Shown: positions 43,951 through 52,173 of the stretch, one piece after another
Position numbering within the stretch: position 1 is the first letter of the stretch
Layout: each line of letters starts with the position of its first letter
Source: CAWCDJ01 sp963836015
GTDB taxonomy: Bacteria; Acidobacteriota; Terriglobia; Bryobacterales; Bryobacteraceae
Assembly: GCA_963836015.1 (NCBI GenBank)
Contig: CAWIIF010000003.1
Location: 237,885-301,884, forward strand
DNA: 64,000 nucleotides
Direction: 5' to 3'
Notes under the pieces: generated by a model
What the model was told of the DNA's origin: nothing
The model's database searches: none
The model's input: the letters and a program-made list of their open reading frames with translations, nothing else
Position numbers and translations under genes: made by a program

Positions 43951-45201
43951 TCATTCGCTCAGGGCCGCGCTTCCCTTGACCGGCGATCCGCCCGGCAGGG
44001 ACGAGTAGTCGTTATTGAGGATGGTGCCTCCCGAAAAGTTGACGCTCTTGGCCACCATCACCGTGTAGGCCGCGGTGGAACTGCTGCCGCCGGAGTAATT
44101 CAGTGTGGTGGTGGGGAAATACAGGGTGCCCTGAAAGACGGCATTGCTGCCGCCGGACATGGAGCTGGCCGCGCCCGAAGCGATGCTGCGATCCTGGTAG
44201 AACAGGATGCCCGCCAGCGAGCCGGAAGTGGGCGCCACCAGGTTGATGGACGTTCCGCCGCTGATGCTGATCGCGCCGTAGCCATAGCCCCCGCCGGCCG
44301 TGTTGTAGAACGTGACGCCCGGTCCCGAAAGGGTCGAGCCGCCGCTCACGCTGAGGCCGCCGCCCTTGAGGATGTAGGTGCCGGGGTTCAGTGTGACCCG
44401 GGCGCCGCCGCTGATGCTGATTCCGTTGCAATAAACCCCGGGATCGAGCGTCCGGGTCACGACCGAGATGCTGAGATTGGTCTGGTTGCAGCCTCCCACT
44501 GAGGGCGCCGGCAAGTAGGCGAGCGGATCGCTCTCAGCCGTGGCACCCGTGGTGGGCGCCGGAGAGATGCTGCCGCCGCCGCTGGCGGAATAGTTTCCCA
44601 CGATGCTCACGTAGGCGCCGGTGACGGTCGCACCGCCGCTGACGGACATGGCGTGGGAATTGCTCGAGTTGACCACCACCCCGCAACTGACCTGGACGGT
44701 AGCGCCGCCGCTGGCCGAGAATGAGTTCGAACCGGTGGGGTCGAGGGTATAAAGACAGGAGCTTCCGCTGCCCTGCCGCGCGACGGCGCGGGCACGCACG
44801 GTAGTGGAGGAGGCGCCCACCAGCTCCAGGAAAAACGGGGGCACGGTCTGCGAGAGTGTGACCTCGACGGCGGTGGGGTCGGCCTGGTAATAGCCGCTGG
44901 AGGGCGGGTTGCTGACCGCGACGGTGACGCCGCGCTGCCCGTTCGTGAACCCGTTGAGCGCGGCATCGCCACGCGCAGCCGCCGCGACGCCCGAGGTGCC
45001 GCTCGCTTTGATTTCCTGCGCCGCGCCCAGGGCTGCGGCATCCGCCGCCGTCTGCATGCGGGTCTTGACGAACTGCACGTAGCCCACATCGATGGCAAGC
45101 CCGAGGAATGCCAGGAGAACCACCATCGCCAGCATCGTGGTGATCAAGACAAATCCACGATTGGCCGGCCTGGGGCGGGTTGGAGGCCTTGGTGCGCGCA
45201 T
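43951..45201 (-). CDS. TadG-like protein with SxSGG repeat passenger domain
   Basis: 416 residues. The N-terminal ~140 are TadG-like: a membrane helix (FVLITTMLAMVVLLAFLGL), AIDVGYVQFVKTRMQTAADA and AALGAAQEIKASG. From about residue 160 to the end the protein has at least eight blocks built on S(x)SGG (SFSASGGATVQ, SMSVSGGATVTG, NYSASGGGSIS, GISISGGARVT, GLSVSGGSTLSG, AISISGGTSIN, SSMSGGSNAVF, NFSGGTILNN), spaced 15-40 residues apart. This suggests a beta-solenoid exposed outside the inner membrane. First of the minor pilin cluster, with AAAGG before the ATG. Confidence 0.85.
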   Translation of the reverse strand: MRAPRPPTRPRPANRGFVLITTMLAMVVLLAFLGLAIDVGYVQFVKTRMQTAADAAALGAAQEIKASGTSGVAAAARGDAALNGFTNGQRGVTVAVSNPPSSGYYQADPTAVEVTLSQTVPPFFLELVGASSTTVRARAVARQGSGSSCLYTLDPTGSNSFSASGGATVQVSCGVVVNSSNSHAMSVSGGATVTGAYVSIVGNYSASGGGSISPAPTTGATAESDPLAYLPAPSVGGCNQTNLSISVVTRTLDPGVYCNGISISGGARVTLNPGTYILKGGGLSVSGGSTLSGPGVTFYNTAGGGYGYGAISISGGTSINLVAPTSGSLAGILFYQDRSIASGAASSMSGGSNAVFQGTLYFPTTTLNYSGGSSSTAAYTVMVAKSVNFSGGTILNNDYSSLPGGSPVKGSAALSE

Positions 45202-45338
45202 GTTACAGCCTTTGTCTTGAACTTACGCCCCACCGGTGCTCCAGCGCGATTGGTGGAAGCCCGCGATCCGGATGGTTTTTCGGCTTAGGCTGCGAGAAGC
45301 GGCAATATAATTCAGGAGAAGGACAGGGAGACCTTGTA

Positions 45339-46118
45339 ATGCACAGATCTATGCTCGTGAGTGGTGTTTTCGTCGCGTTCGCCGGCCTGCCGGGGTCCGC
45401 GACAGCGCAGCCGGTGAGTTCGGCGCCTCCGGCCGGCTTCACCAGTCTGTTCAACGGCAGGGACCTGGGAGGCTGGCGGGGCCGCCCGGGAGGAGGCGGC
45501 GTGTTCAGTCCCTACGTCGAGGCGAAGTTCACGCCCGAGGAGCGTGCCGCAAAGACGGCCGAGTGGAACGCCGATCGGGATCTGCACTGGCGGGCAGATG
45601 CCGCGACGGGCGAGATTATCTCGGACGGGAAGGGGGTTCACCTTGCGACCGAGAAGCCGTATGGCGACTTCGAGTTCCGCGTGGACTGGATGCTGACGCA
45701 GTCCTGCGGCGATTCCGGCGTATACCTCCGCGACTATCCCCAGGTGCAGATTTGGGATCCGGCGTGCCCGCACGAGCAACGGAATGGAGCCGCCCGGGGT
45801 TCCGGCGGGCTGTGGAACGACAATGCCGAAAACCCCGGCAAATGGCCGTTAGTGAAAGCGGACAATCCGATCGGGCAGTGGAACACCATGGCGATCAAAA
45901 TGGTGGGCACGAGGGTGTGGGTCACGCTAAACGGGAAGGACGTTGTGGTGGGCCAGGTCCTCGACAACTTCTTCGATCGCACCCAGCCGGTCCTGCCCAC
46001 GGGATCGATTGAATTGCAGACGCACGGCTCGCCGGTGCGTTTCCGCAACGTCTACGTCCGCGAGATTCCTCAAGCCGAGGGGCGCTCCATGCTCGCCTCG
46101 GTGGGCTCGGGACAGTGA
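45339..46118 (+). CDS. Exported DUF1080 / 3-keto-disaccharide hydrolase-like protein
   Basis: 259 residues. A signal peptide (MLVSGVFVAFAGLPGSATAQ region) precedes a concanavalin-like sandwich: GFTSLFNGRDLGGWRG, HWRADAATGEIISDGKGVHL, DFEFRVDWMLTQSCGDSGVYL, and RFRNVYVREI at the end. Family members bind or cleave sugar derivatives, and some are 3-keto-glycoside hydrolases. The start at 45339 has GGGAG upstream, and a TATAAT at 45306-45311 gives a plausible -10. Divergent from the TadG-like gene. Confidence 0.85.
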   Translation: MHRSMLVSGVFVAFAGLPGSATAQPVSSAPPAGFTSLFNGRDLGGWRGRPGGGGVFSPYVEAKFTPEERAAKTAEWNADRDLHWRADAATGEIISDGKGVHLATEKPYGDFEFRVDWMLTQSCGDSGVYLRDYPQVQIWDPACPHEQRNGAARGSGGLWNDNAENPGKWPLVKADNPIGQWNTMAIKMVGTRVWVTLNGKDVVVGQVLDNFFDRTQPVLPTGSIELQTHGSPVRFRNVYVREIPQAEGRSMLASVGSGQ

Positions 46119-46202
46119 CCGTCTCGCTCGATCCGGATCGTCCGAGTGGAAGACCTGCCAGCCAGATCGGCCGCATAGCGCCTGAGGAACGAGTTAGACT
46201 CA

Positions 46203-48065
46203 ATGCCTATGCGCTATCTGTTGATCGCCGCCGCCGCGGTTGCATCGCTTGCCGCCGAGACACCCGCTCCACGGAAAATCGCGGTCGCGCGCACGTTCGG
46301 GAACGCCGGCCAGGTGGGGCTGTTCGTTGCCGCTTCCGACGGCAGCGGTGAACGGCCGCTTCTCGCATCGCCCCAGACGGACTACGATCCGGTCTGGGCT
46401 CCCGACGGGGCATCCATCGTTTTCACTTCCGACCGTGCGGGGTCGGCGGATCTCTACCGTGTAAAGCCCGATGGCAGCGGTCTCGAGCGGCTGACGGCAG
46501 ATCCGGCATACGACGACCAGGCGGCTTTCTCTCCGGACGCGAAACAGCTTGTATTCGTGAGCACCCGCGGCGCAGGAAGGGCGACGCTCTGGATTATGGA
46601 TCTGTCCACGCACAGCGCGAGAGCCCTGACTGCGGGAACCGGGGGAGACTTTCGGCCCTCCTGGTCGCCGGACGGAAAGTGGATCGCGTTCTCATCCGGC
46701 CGCAACAACCCGATGCCTTTTAGCCACGGACGGTGGGAGCGCCTTCAGTTGGTGGATGTCTACGTCATTCACCCGGACGGCTCGGGGCTGAAAAAAATCA
46801 CAGAAAGCGGGAATTTCTGCGGAAGTCCGAAATGGATGGGAGACAGCCGCCACGTGATCGCCTATTGCATGACGGCGCAGCAGACGCTGGCGAATCGCAT
46901 GTCAAATCCCGAGCCCGGAAACGACACGCGGCTGGTGTCGATCGATGCGGCCGCCGGGGTCTCCACCGATATCGCGGCCGGTCCCGGCGTAAAAATGAAC
47001 CCGTCGCCGCTTCCAGGAAACGACGTCGGCTATGTGCGCAAGGATAAGGCCGACGCCGGGGCAGGGATCTACTACCTGAACGACAAACGAGGACCTTCGG
47101 GGGACATACGGACGGCTTCATGGTCGCCCGACGGCCGGCACGTCGTTTTTCAGAAGCGGCTTACCGTGTCGCTGGCGGCGCTCCAGGAGACATTCAGTCG
47201 CGACCCGAACTACAAAGTCAGCCTGACAGGCACCTACCTGCCGGCGTTCAGCCCTTCCGGCAGCCAATTCGTCACGAATAGCCGCCCCTCGGCAAATCCG
47301 CTCGGCGCAAGCCTCCTGGTTACGAACACCGCGACCGGACGTGCGGAAGTCGTCCACCAGGAGAAGAACCGCAATGTGCTCGGCCCTCAATGGTCGCCGC
47401 AAGGCGACAGGATCATCTTCAGCATCGGTGCGTTTGGGGCGTTCTTCAACGGCTTCCGCGAGACCTTTCTCAAGCCTGCGGACCGAGTGGAGGGCGGAGC
47501 GCAAGTCGCGATCGTCAACCCCGACGGGACGGGCTTCGAGGAACTGACCGCCGGATCCGGCAACAATGCTTTCCCTTCCTTCGCCCCCGATGGGAAGCGC
47601 TTCGTCTTCCGCTCGTTCGACGCCGCCGGCTACGGTTTGCGGATCATGAACCTCGAAACAAAGGCTGTATCCACGCTCACCCGGGAGTATGACAACTTCC
47701 CGTTGTGGTCGCCGCGCGGTGATCTGATCCTGTTTTCGCGCCTAGTGGACGAGGCTTACGAGGTTTTCACCATCAAGCCCGATGGAAGCTCCCTCAAGCG
47801 GCTCACATTTACGCGGGGCAACGACGCGCATACGGCGTGGTCGCCGGACGGAGAATACATCGCCTTCGCCAGCTCGAGAATGGGCTTCAAGGATGAAGTC
47901 GTTTACACCGATGCGCCGCAGCCATACGGAGAACTCTTTGTCATGCGGTACGACGGCACAGGGGTCGAGCAGCTCACCGATAACCAATGGGAAGACGGCA
48001 CTCCCGCGTGGCAGCCAACGGCAGACGGGAAGGCCGGTGTCCGCCATTCGACAGGTAAGGAATAA
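46203..48065 (+). CDS. Exported TolB-like PD40 beta-propeller protein
   Basis: 620 residues with a signal peptide (MRYLLIAAAAVASLAAE) and about ten PD40/WD40-like repeats of the form W(A/S)PDG...I.FxS followed by ..DLYxxxPDGSxLxRLT (for example WAPDGASIVFTSDRAG, WSPDGKWIAFSSGR, FAPDGKRFVFRSFD, WSPDGEYIAFASSR). This is a periplasmic propeller related to TolB and to the N-terminal domain of prolyl oligopeptidases, but no hydrolase domain follows. ATGs at 46203 and 46209 are both possible starts. The M20 peptidase follows by 7 bp. Confidence 0.88.
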   Translation: MPMRYLLIAAAAVASLAAETPAPRKIAVARTFGNAGQVGLFVAASDGSGERPLLASPQTDYDPVWAPDGASIVFTSDRAGSADLYRVKPDGSGLERLTADPAYDDQAAFSPDAKQLVFVSTRGAGRATLWIMDLSTHSARALTAGTGGDFRPSWSPDGKWIAFSSGRNNPMPFSHGRWERLQLVDVYVIHPDGSGLKKITESGNFCGSPKWMGDSRHVIAYCMTAQQTLANRMSNPEPGNDTRLVSIDAAAGVSTDIAAGPGVKMNPSPLPGNDVGYVRKDKADAGAGIYYLNDKRGPSGDIRTASWSPDGRHVVFQKRLTVSLAALQETFSRDPNYKVSLTGTYLPAFSPSGSQFVTNSRPSANPLGASLLVTNTATGRAEVVHQEKNRNVLGPQWSPQGDRIIFSIGAFGAFFNGFRETFLKPADRVEGGAQVAIVNPDGTGFEELTAGSGNNAFPSFAPDGKRFVFRSFDAAGYGLRIMNLETKAVSTLTREYDNFPLWSPRGDLILFSRLVDEAYEVFTIKPDGSSLKRLTFTRGNDAHTAWSPDGEYIAFASSRMGFKDEVVYTDAPQPYGELFVMRYDGTGVEQLTDNQWEDGTPAWQPTADGKAGVRHSTGKE

Positions 48066-48072
48066 TCAAGGG

Positions 48073-49242
48073 GTGGAGACCGAAAAGATCCAGCAGCTTT
48101 CCTCCCGATTGCGGGAACGGCTCTCCGAAGCTGCGATGCTGGATCTTGCAGGGCGGCTGATCGCGATTCCATCGGAAAATCCGCCTGGAAACCAGTATGA
48201 GGAATGCGCCGGAACTCTTTCCAACGAATTAGAGAGACTCGGCTTCGATGATGTGAGACGGGAAGGCGCGTGTGTACTGGCGTCTGCCGGGACCGGCCCG
48301 CGAACCCTCTATTTCAGCGGCCACTACGACGTTGTTCCCGCGCAGACCCGCGATCAGTTCCAGCCGCGTGTGGAAGGCGTAAATCTGTTCGGCCGGGGCT
48401 CGTCGGACATGAAGGGCGGGCTGGCTGCGATGATTCACGCGGCGGCCGCGGCACGCGATGAAGGGCTTCTCAAATCCGGCCGTATCGGAATTGTGCTGGT
48501 ACCCGATGAAGAGACTGCCGGCCCGCGCGGGTCTCGCGATCTGGACGCACGCGGGCTGCTGGGGAGAGACGGGGCCGGCATGCTCACGCCGGAGCCCACC
48601 GGCGGCGTGGTTTGGAACGCCAACCGGGGAGCCATTTCGCTGCGCGCCACCATGCGTGGGAAAGCGGCGCACGTCGGCCGGCAGTTCGAAGGCGTGAACG
48701 CGTTCGAGCGCGCATTGCCGGCAATGACGCGGCTCGCCGAGATCAAAAAGGACGTAGAGCTTCGGGAAACGCGATACAACATCGCTCCGGCTGCAGCGCG
48801 CAAATCCATTCTGCTGCTGGGCGGCCGGGTCGAGGGAGGCACGAACTTCAACGTGACGCCCGATTGCTGTTCCTTCACGATTGACCGCCGCATCAATCCG
48901 GAAGAAAGGCTGGAGGAAGAAGAGCGGCGATTGCACGACACGCTGGAAGGCTTCGAGATCGAGACACTTCAGAGGGAACCCGCGGCGGCGACTCCGGCGG
49001 GAGATCCGCTCGGCGCAATCCTGTCGCGCCACATTGCCGGCGTGACCGGTAAAGAGCCGGCCTTCGAGATGTGCCCGGGCCTGCTCGAAACACGATTCTA
49101 TGCGGCTCGCGGCATTCCCGCGTACGCCTACGGACCCGGATTGCTGGCGGTGTCCCACGGGCCGAACGAGTTCGTTCCAATCCGCAACATTGCCCAATGT
49201 GCGTTGATCTACGCGCTGACGGCGGCGGAGATGTTGAGCTAG
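48073..49242 (+). CDS. M20 family metallopeptidase (ArgE/DapE-like)
   Basis: 389 residues from the GTG at 48073 (ATG at 48136 is an alternative). All M20 metal and catalytic residues are visible: His84 and Asp86 (SGHYDVVP), Asp112 (GRGSSDMKGG), Glu146 and Glu147 (PDEETAGPRG), and the late His in VSHGPNEFVP. The lid domain lies between, starting at NANRGAISLRATMRGKAAHV. No signal peptide, so it is cytosolic. ArgE, DapE and carboxypeptidase-type functions cannot be separated from the sequence alone. It is coupled to the propeller gene. Confidence 0.9.
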   Translation: METEKIQQLSSRLRERLSEAAMLDLAGRLIAIPSENPPGNQYEECAGTLSNELERLGFDDVRREGACVLASAGTGPRTLYFSGHYDVVPAQTRDQFQPRVEGVNLFGRGSSDMKGGLAAMIHAAAAARDEGLLKSGRIGIVLVPDEETAGPRGSRDLDARGLLGRDGAGMLTPEPTGGVVWNANRGAISLRATMRGKAAHVGRQFEGVNAFERALPAMTRLAEIKKDVELRETRYNIAPAAARKSILLLGGRVEGGTNFNVTPDCCSFTIDRRINPEERLEEEERRLHDTLEGFEIETLQREPAAATPAGDPLGAILSRHIAGVTGKEPAFEMCPGLLETRFYAARGIPAYAYGPGLLAVSHGPNEFVPIRNIAQCALIYALTAAEMLS

Positions 49243-49272
49243 AGAACGCTTGCAGTCAACCCGACTTCTCTA
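49240..49272 (+). terminator. Weak hairpin after the M20 peptidase gene
   Basis: TAGAGAA (49240-49246, including the stop codon) pairs with TTCTCTA (49266-49272) across a 19-nt loop. The stem is short and AT-rich. Confidence 0.3.
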
Positions 49273-49432
49273 AATGTGTCAGGAGTGGTTTCCTCTGTCG
49301 ACCCCCATGGTCCGCTCCAGTCCAGATTGCCGATCCTACCAGCGATATGATTCAGAAGGGTAGGACGGGTGGCGAGCATTTTGAGACGTCGGCCGCAGCG
49401 TTCGCCCCGACGATCACAAGGAGCACACGAAC

Positions 49433-49909
49433 ATGAAGCCGAAGAACACGATCTGCCTCTGGTTCGACAAAGACGCGCATGAGGCGGCGCGCTTCTACGC
49501 CGTCACCTTTCCGGACAGTAAAGTAACCGCTGTTCACGAGGCACCCGGCGACTACCCGGGCGGCAAGAAGGGCGATGTGTTGACGGTGGAGTTCACCGTC
49601 CTGGGCATTCCCTGTCTCGGTCTCAACGGCGGACCGGCGTTCAGGCATACCGAGGCCTTTTCCTTCCAGGTCGCGACGGAGAATCAGGAAGAGACGGACC
49701 GTTACTGGAACGCGATCGTCGGCAATGGCGGCACGGAAAGCGCGTGCGGCTGGTGCAAGGACCGCTGGGGCCTCTCCTGGCAGATCACCCCGCGCGCGCT
49801 AACCGATGCACTTGCGGCTGGTGGCGGTGAGGCAAAGCGTGCCTTCGAGGCGATGATGTCGATGCAGAAGATCGACATCGCCGCCATCGAGGCAGCGCGG
49901 CGGGGCTGA
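49433..49909 (+). CDS. VOC superfamily protein (PhnB/3-demethylubiquinone methyltransferase-like)
   Basis: 158 residues of the PhnB-like glyoxalase fold: KNTICLWFDKDAHEAARFYA, FPDSKVTAVHEAP, FTVLGIPCLGLNGGPAFRHT, FSFQVATENQEETDRYWNAI, CGWCKDRWGLSWQITPRAL, and a C-terminal helix with AFEAMMSMQKID. AAGGAG precedes the ATG. Proteins of this type are common and mostly uncharacterised. It marks the left side of an accessory region. Confidence 0.88.
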   Translation: MKPKNTICLWFDKDAHEAARFYAVTFPDSKVTAVHEAPGDYPGGKKGDVLTVEFTVLGIPCLGLNGGPAFRHTEAFSFQVATENQEETDRYWNAIVGNGGTESACGWCKDRWGLSWQITPRALTDALAAGGGEAKRAFEAMMSMQKIDIAAIEAARRG

Positions 49910-49941
49910 CGTGGACACGCCGAACGTCCTATTCGTCGCCC

Positions 49942-50895
49942 TCAGAGCCCCCCGCTCCGCTGAGACGAATCCCGTTCGGGCGCCATCGAGTCTGGGCGGG
50001 CTATTTTCGGGGCGAGGGCGATCTGGTCGAGTTCGGCGATCGTCTCCGGTGGAAGTTGAAGCGCCGTCGCCGCGAGGTTCTCGCGGAGATGATTGACCGA
50101 CGATGTCCCGGGAATGAGGAGAATGTTGGGAGCACGCCGCAGCAGCCATGCCAGCGCGACCTGCATGGGCGTCGCCTCAAGCGATGCTGCCGCTGCATTG
50201 AGGGCGACCGACTGCAACGGCGAAAAGCCTCCAAGCGGGAAGTAAGGCACGTAGGCAATGCCCTGGGCGGCCAGATCGTCGATGAACCGGTCGTCGCCAC
50301 GCTGGGCGAGGTTGTAGAAGTTCTGAATGCAGACAATCTCCGTGATCGCCTGCGCTTCGGCCAGTTGCCGCGGAGAGACTGTGCTCAGGCCGACATGCTG
50401 AACGAGCCCCTGCTGCTTGAGTTCAGCGAGAGCTGTGAGTGGCTCTTCGAACGGCTCGTCTTCCGGAGCGGCGAATCCGCCGAGCCGGAGATTCACTACC
50501 TGAAGCGTATCGAGGCCCAGGTTCCGCAGATTGTCGTGTACAGCGTCAATAATCTCCTGGCGAGAGCGTGCGTGAAGCCATGAGCCGTCGGCGCCGCGCC
50601 GTGCGCCGACTTTCGTCACGATGACCAGATCATCCTGATAAGGATACAGCGCCTGTCTGATGATTTGATTAGTTACATGCGGACCGTAGAAATCGCTGGT
50701 GTCGATGTGGTTCAAGCCCGAGGCCACGGCCTCGCGCAGAAGCGCGATCGCACCGGGAATATCGCGCGGCGGGCCCCACACAAGCTTGTCGCCCTCCCGT
50801 CCGGCGAGCTGCATCGCTCCGTAACCCATCCGATTCACAGTCAGCAGAGTACCCGGGAAGGTAAAGCTGCGGCCGACATTGTTTTCTTCTCTCAT
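49942..50895 (-). CDS. Aldo/keto reductase
   Basis: 317 residues of the AKR TIM barrel: MGYGAMQL, Asp65 and Tyr70 in HIDTSDFYGPH, Lys95 in VIVTKVGARRG, GLSTVSPRQLAEA, PYFPLGGFSPLQ, and the cofactor segment LIPGTSSVNHLRENLAA. The catalytic His position reads VVNLRLGG, so His is replaced, as in some oxidoreductase subgroups of the family. GAGGGGG lies before the ATG. It probably reduces an aldehyde or ketone with NADPH. Beside it are the remains of a short-chain dehydrogenase. Confidence 0.9.
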   Translation of the reverse strand: MREENNVGRSFTFPGTLLTVNRMGYGAMQLAGREGDKLVWGPPRDIPGAIALLREAVASGLNHIDTSDFYGPHVTNQIIRQALYPYQDDLVIVTKVGARRGADGSWLHARSRQEIIDAVHDNLRNLGLDTLQVVNLRLGGFAAPEDEPFEEPLTALAELKQQGLVQHVGLSTVSPRQLAEAQAITEIVCIQNFYNLAQRGDDRFIDDLAAQGIAYVPYFPLGGFSPLQSVALNAAAASLEATPMQVALAWLLRRAPNILLIPGTSSVNHLRENLAATALQLPPETIAELDQIALAPKIARPDSMAPERDSSQRSGGL

Positions 50896-50939
50896 CGCGT
50901 TTATCCCCCTCGTATCACTTGCAGAACTCAGAAAGACTC

Positions 50940-51611
50940 TCAGACGAGTTCCTCGCTCTTCTTCCAGAGTGCTGCGGCGTTGTGCGGATCGAGCGCATAC
51001 GCACGCACCCCTTCGGCGGCAGCCGTGATGTCAGCGTCGTCTGGCACAATGGAGCCCACCTGGCAATTCGCGCAATACCGGCCACCAATCCCGTCAGCCG
51101 GAGCTACCACACCCGCCCACACCGAAGTCGCCGCGCCCTGTGGAATCGTCTTCCACTGGAAGGGGCCGCTCAAGGTCCACGTTCGAATAACGATGACCGG
51201 CAGACGACAGGTTTACCAGCCGCCCACCGGTGCGAATTAGGGAGGCAATCCGGTTGATCAGGACGAAGTGGCCGAGATGATTGGTGCCGAACTGCGTCTC
51301 AAAGCCGTCCACGGTATGCCCGAATGGTACTGCCATCACTCCCGCATTGGCTATGGCCAGGTCAAAAGGCTCTGCCGTGGCCTTCAACTGGTCGGCACAG
51401 GCGCGGACACTCTTCAGATCTGCAAGATCAAGCGCGACCAACTCGAAGCTGCCACCGTTCGCGGCAGCATCCTTTTGCACCTGCGCGGTCGCCGCTCCGG
51501 CTTTTACCAAATTCCTAGCCGCTCCCAGGACGTGCGCACCGTGTGCCGCAAGAGCTCCGCAACAATGGCGGAACCGATAAAGCCAGTAGCCCCGGAAACA
51601 AAGACACGTAT
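50940..51611 (-). pseudogene. Chimeric, decayed short-chain dehydrogenase
   Basis: Three fragments lie in order on the minus strand. From 51611, RVFVSGATGFIGSAIVAEL is the N-terminus of an extended (epimerase-type) SDR, with ATA where the ATG should be and GGAAGGGGA upstream. A frame change then leads into a classical SDR (AAHGAHVLGAARNLVKAG, then FDLAIANAGVMAVPFGH, then TNHLGHFVLINRIASL, then VNLSSAGHRYSNVDLER). Near 51180 about 100 codons are missing, including the Tyr-x-x-x-Lys active site. The last piece, WKTIPQGAATSVWAG to KSEELV, is in another frame. It cannot be functional. Confidence 0.8.
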
Positions 51612-51679
51612 GCTGTATTCCCCTTCCGCCCCGTTCGCGTGGCGAATCCGTGACCTTGACGGTATCGTTCTGAGATGGA

Positions 51680-52039
51680 AAAACTGCCGCGGCGGAACAG
51701 AAGTTCGCGGAAGACCTGCTGCCGATCGAGGCATTGCGAGCGTGGCTATTGTTGTTTGTAGACTACATCGCCAAGAAGCAACTGATTGCCCCTGCACTCA
51801 ACGCGCTGCTGGGAGATCCAAAGAAGGTGTTCGAAGCTTCTTATGCCCGGATCTGGGACGCGATTCGCGCACTGGTGAAACGCGCGATAGAAAACGGCGA
51901 CATCCGAAAGGATCTCGATCCGATCGACCTGCTGCGGGCTCTGATCGGCGTCGCCAGTGTCGCGACCAGCCCGGACTGGCAGCCAAGCGCCAGGAGACTC
52001 GTGGATATCCTGATCACGGGTGCTCGACCCATTCGGTAG
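51680..52039 (+). pseudogene. TetR-family regulator remnant lacking the DNA-binding domain
   Basis: The frame from about 51680 reads AAAEQKFAEDLLPIEALRAW, then LLLFVDYIAKKQLIAPALN, then SYARIWDAIRALVKRAIENG, then DIRKDLDPIDLLRALIGVAS, which is the ligand-binding half of a TetR regulator of the SbtR/TetR_C_33-like type. The helix-turn-helix part and start codon are gone, and a one-base shift seems to lie near 51680. It is divergent from the decayed SDR, the usual arrangement of a TetR regulator and its target oxidoreductase, so both members of the pair decayed together. Confidence 0.7.
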
Positions 52040-52118
52040 AGGCACGGAAACAGAGGCCCGTTCACCACCTGCGGATTGCGCCTGCAAGGTCTGATTCCCT
52101 TCCATGATTCACTAGCTT

Positions 52119-52154
52119 GCCGACCACACACTTGGAGCGGCACATGAGGTCGGC
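52119..52154. terminator. Hairpin between the TetR remnant and the STAND gene
   Basis: GCCGACC (52119-52125) pairs with GGTCGGC (52148-52154) over a 22-nt loop and is followed on the plus strand by TTTCTC. It lies between two convergent reading directions. Confidence 0.4.
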
Positions 52155-52173
52155 TTTCTCCCCTTTGCGGCTC

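Noticed and set aside
43951..45201. CRISPR-like or tandem DNA repeat array
   Set aside because: The repeated DNA words encode the SxSGG protein repeats in frame, with irregular spacing and no constant repeat-spacer structure.
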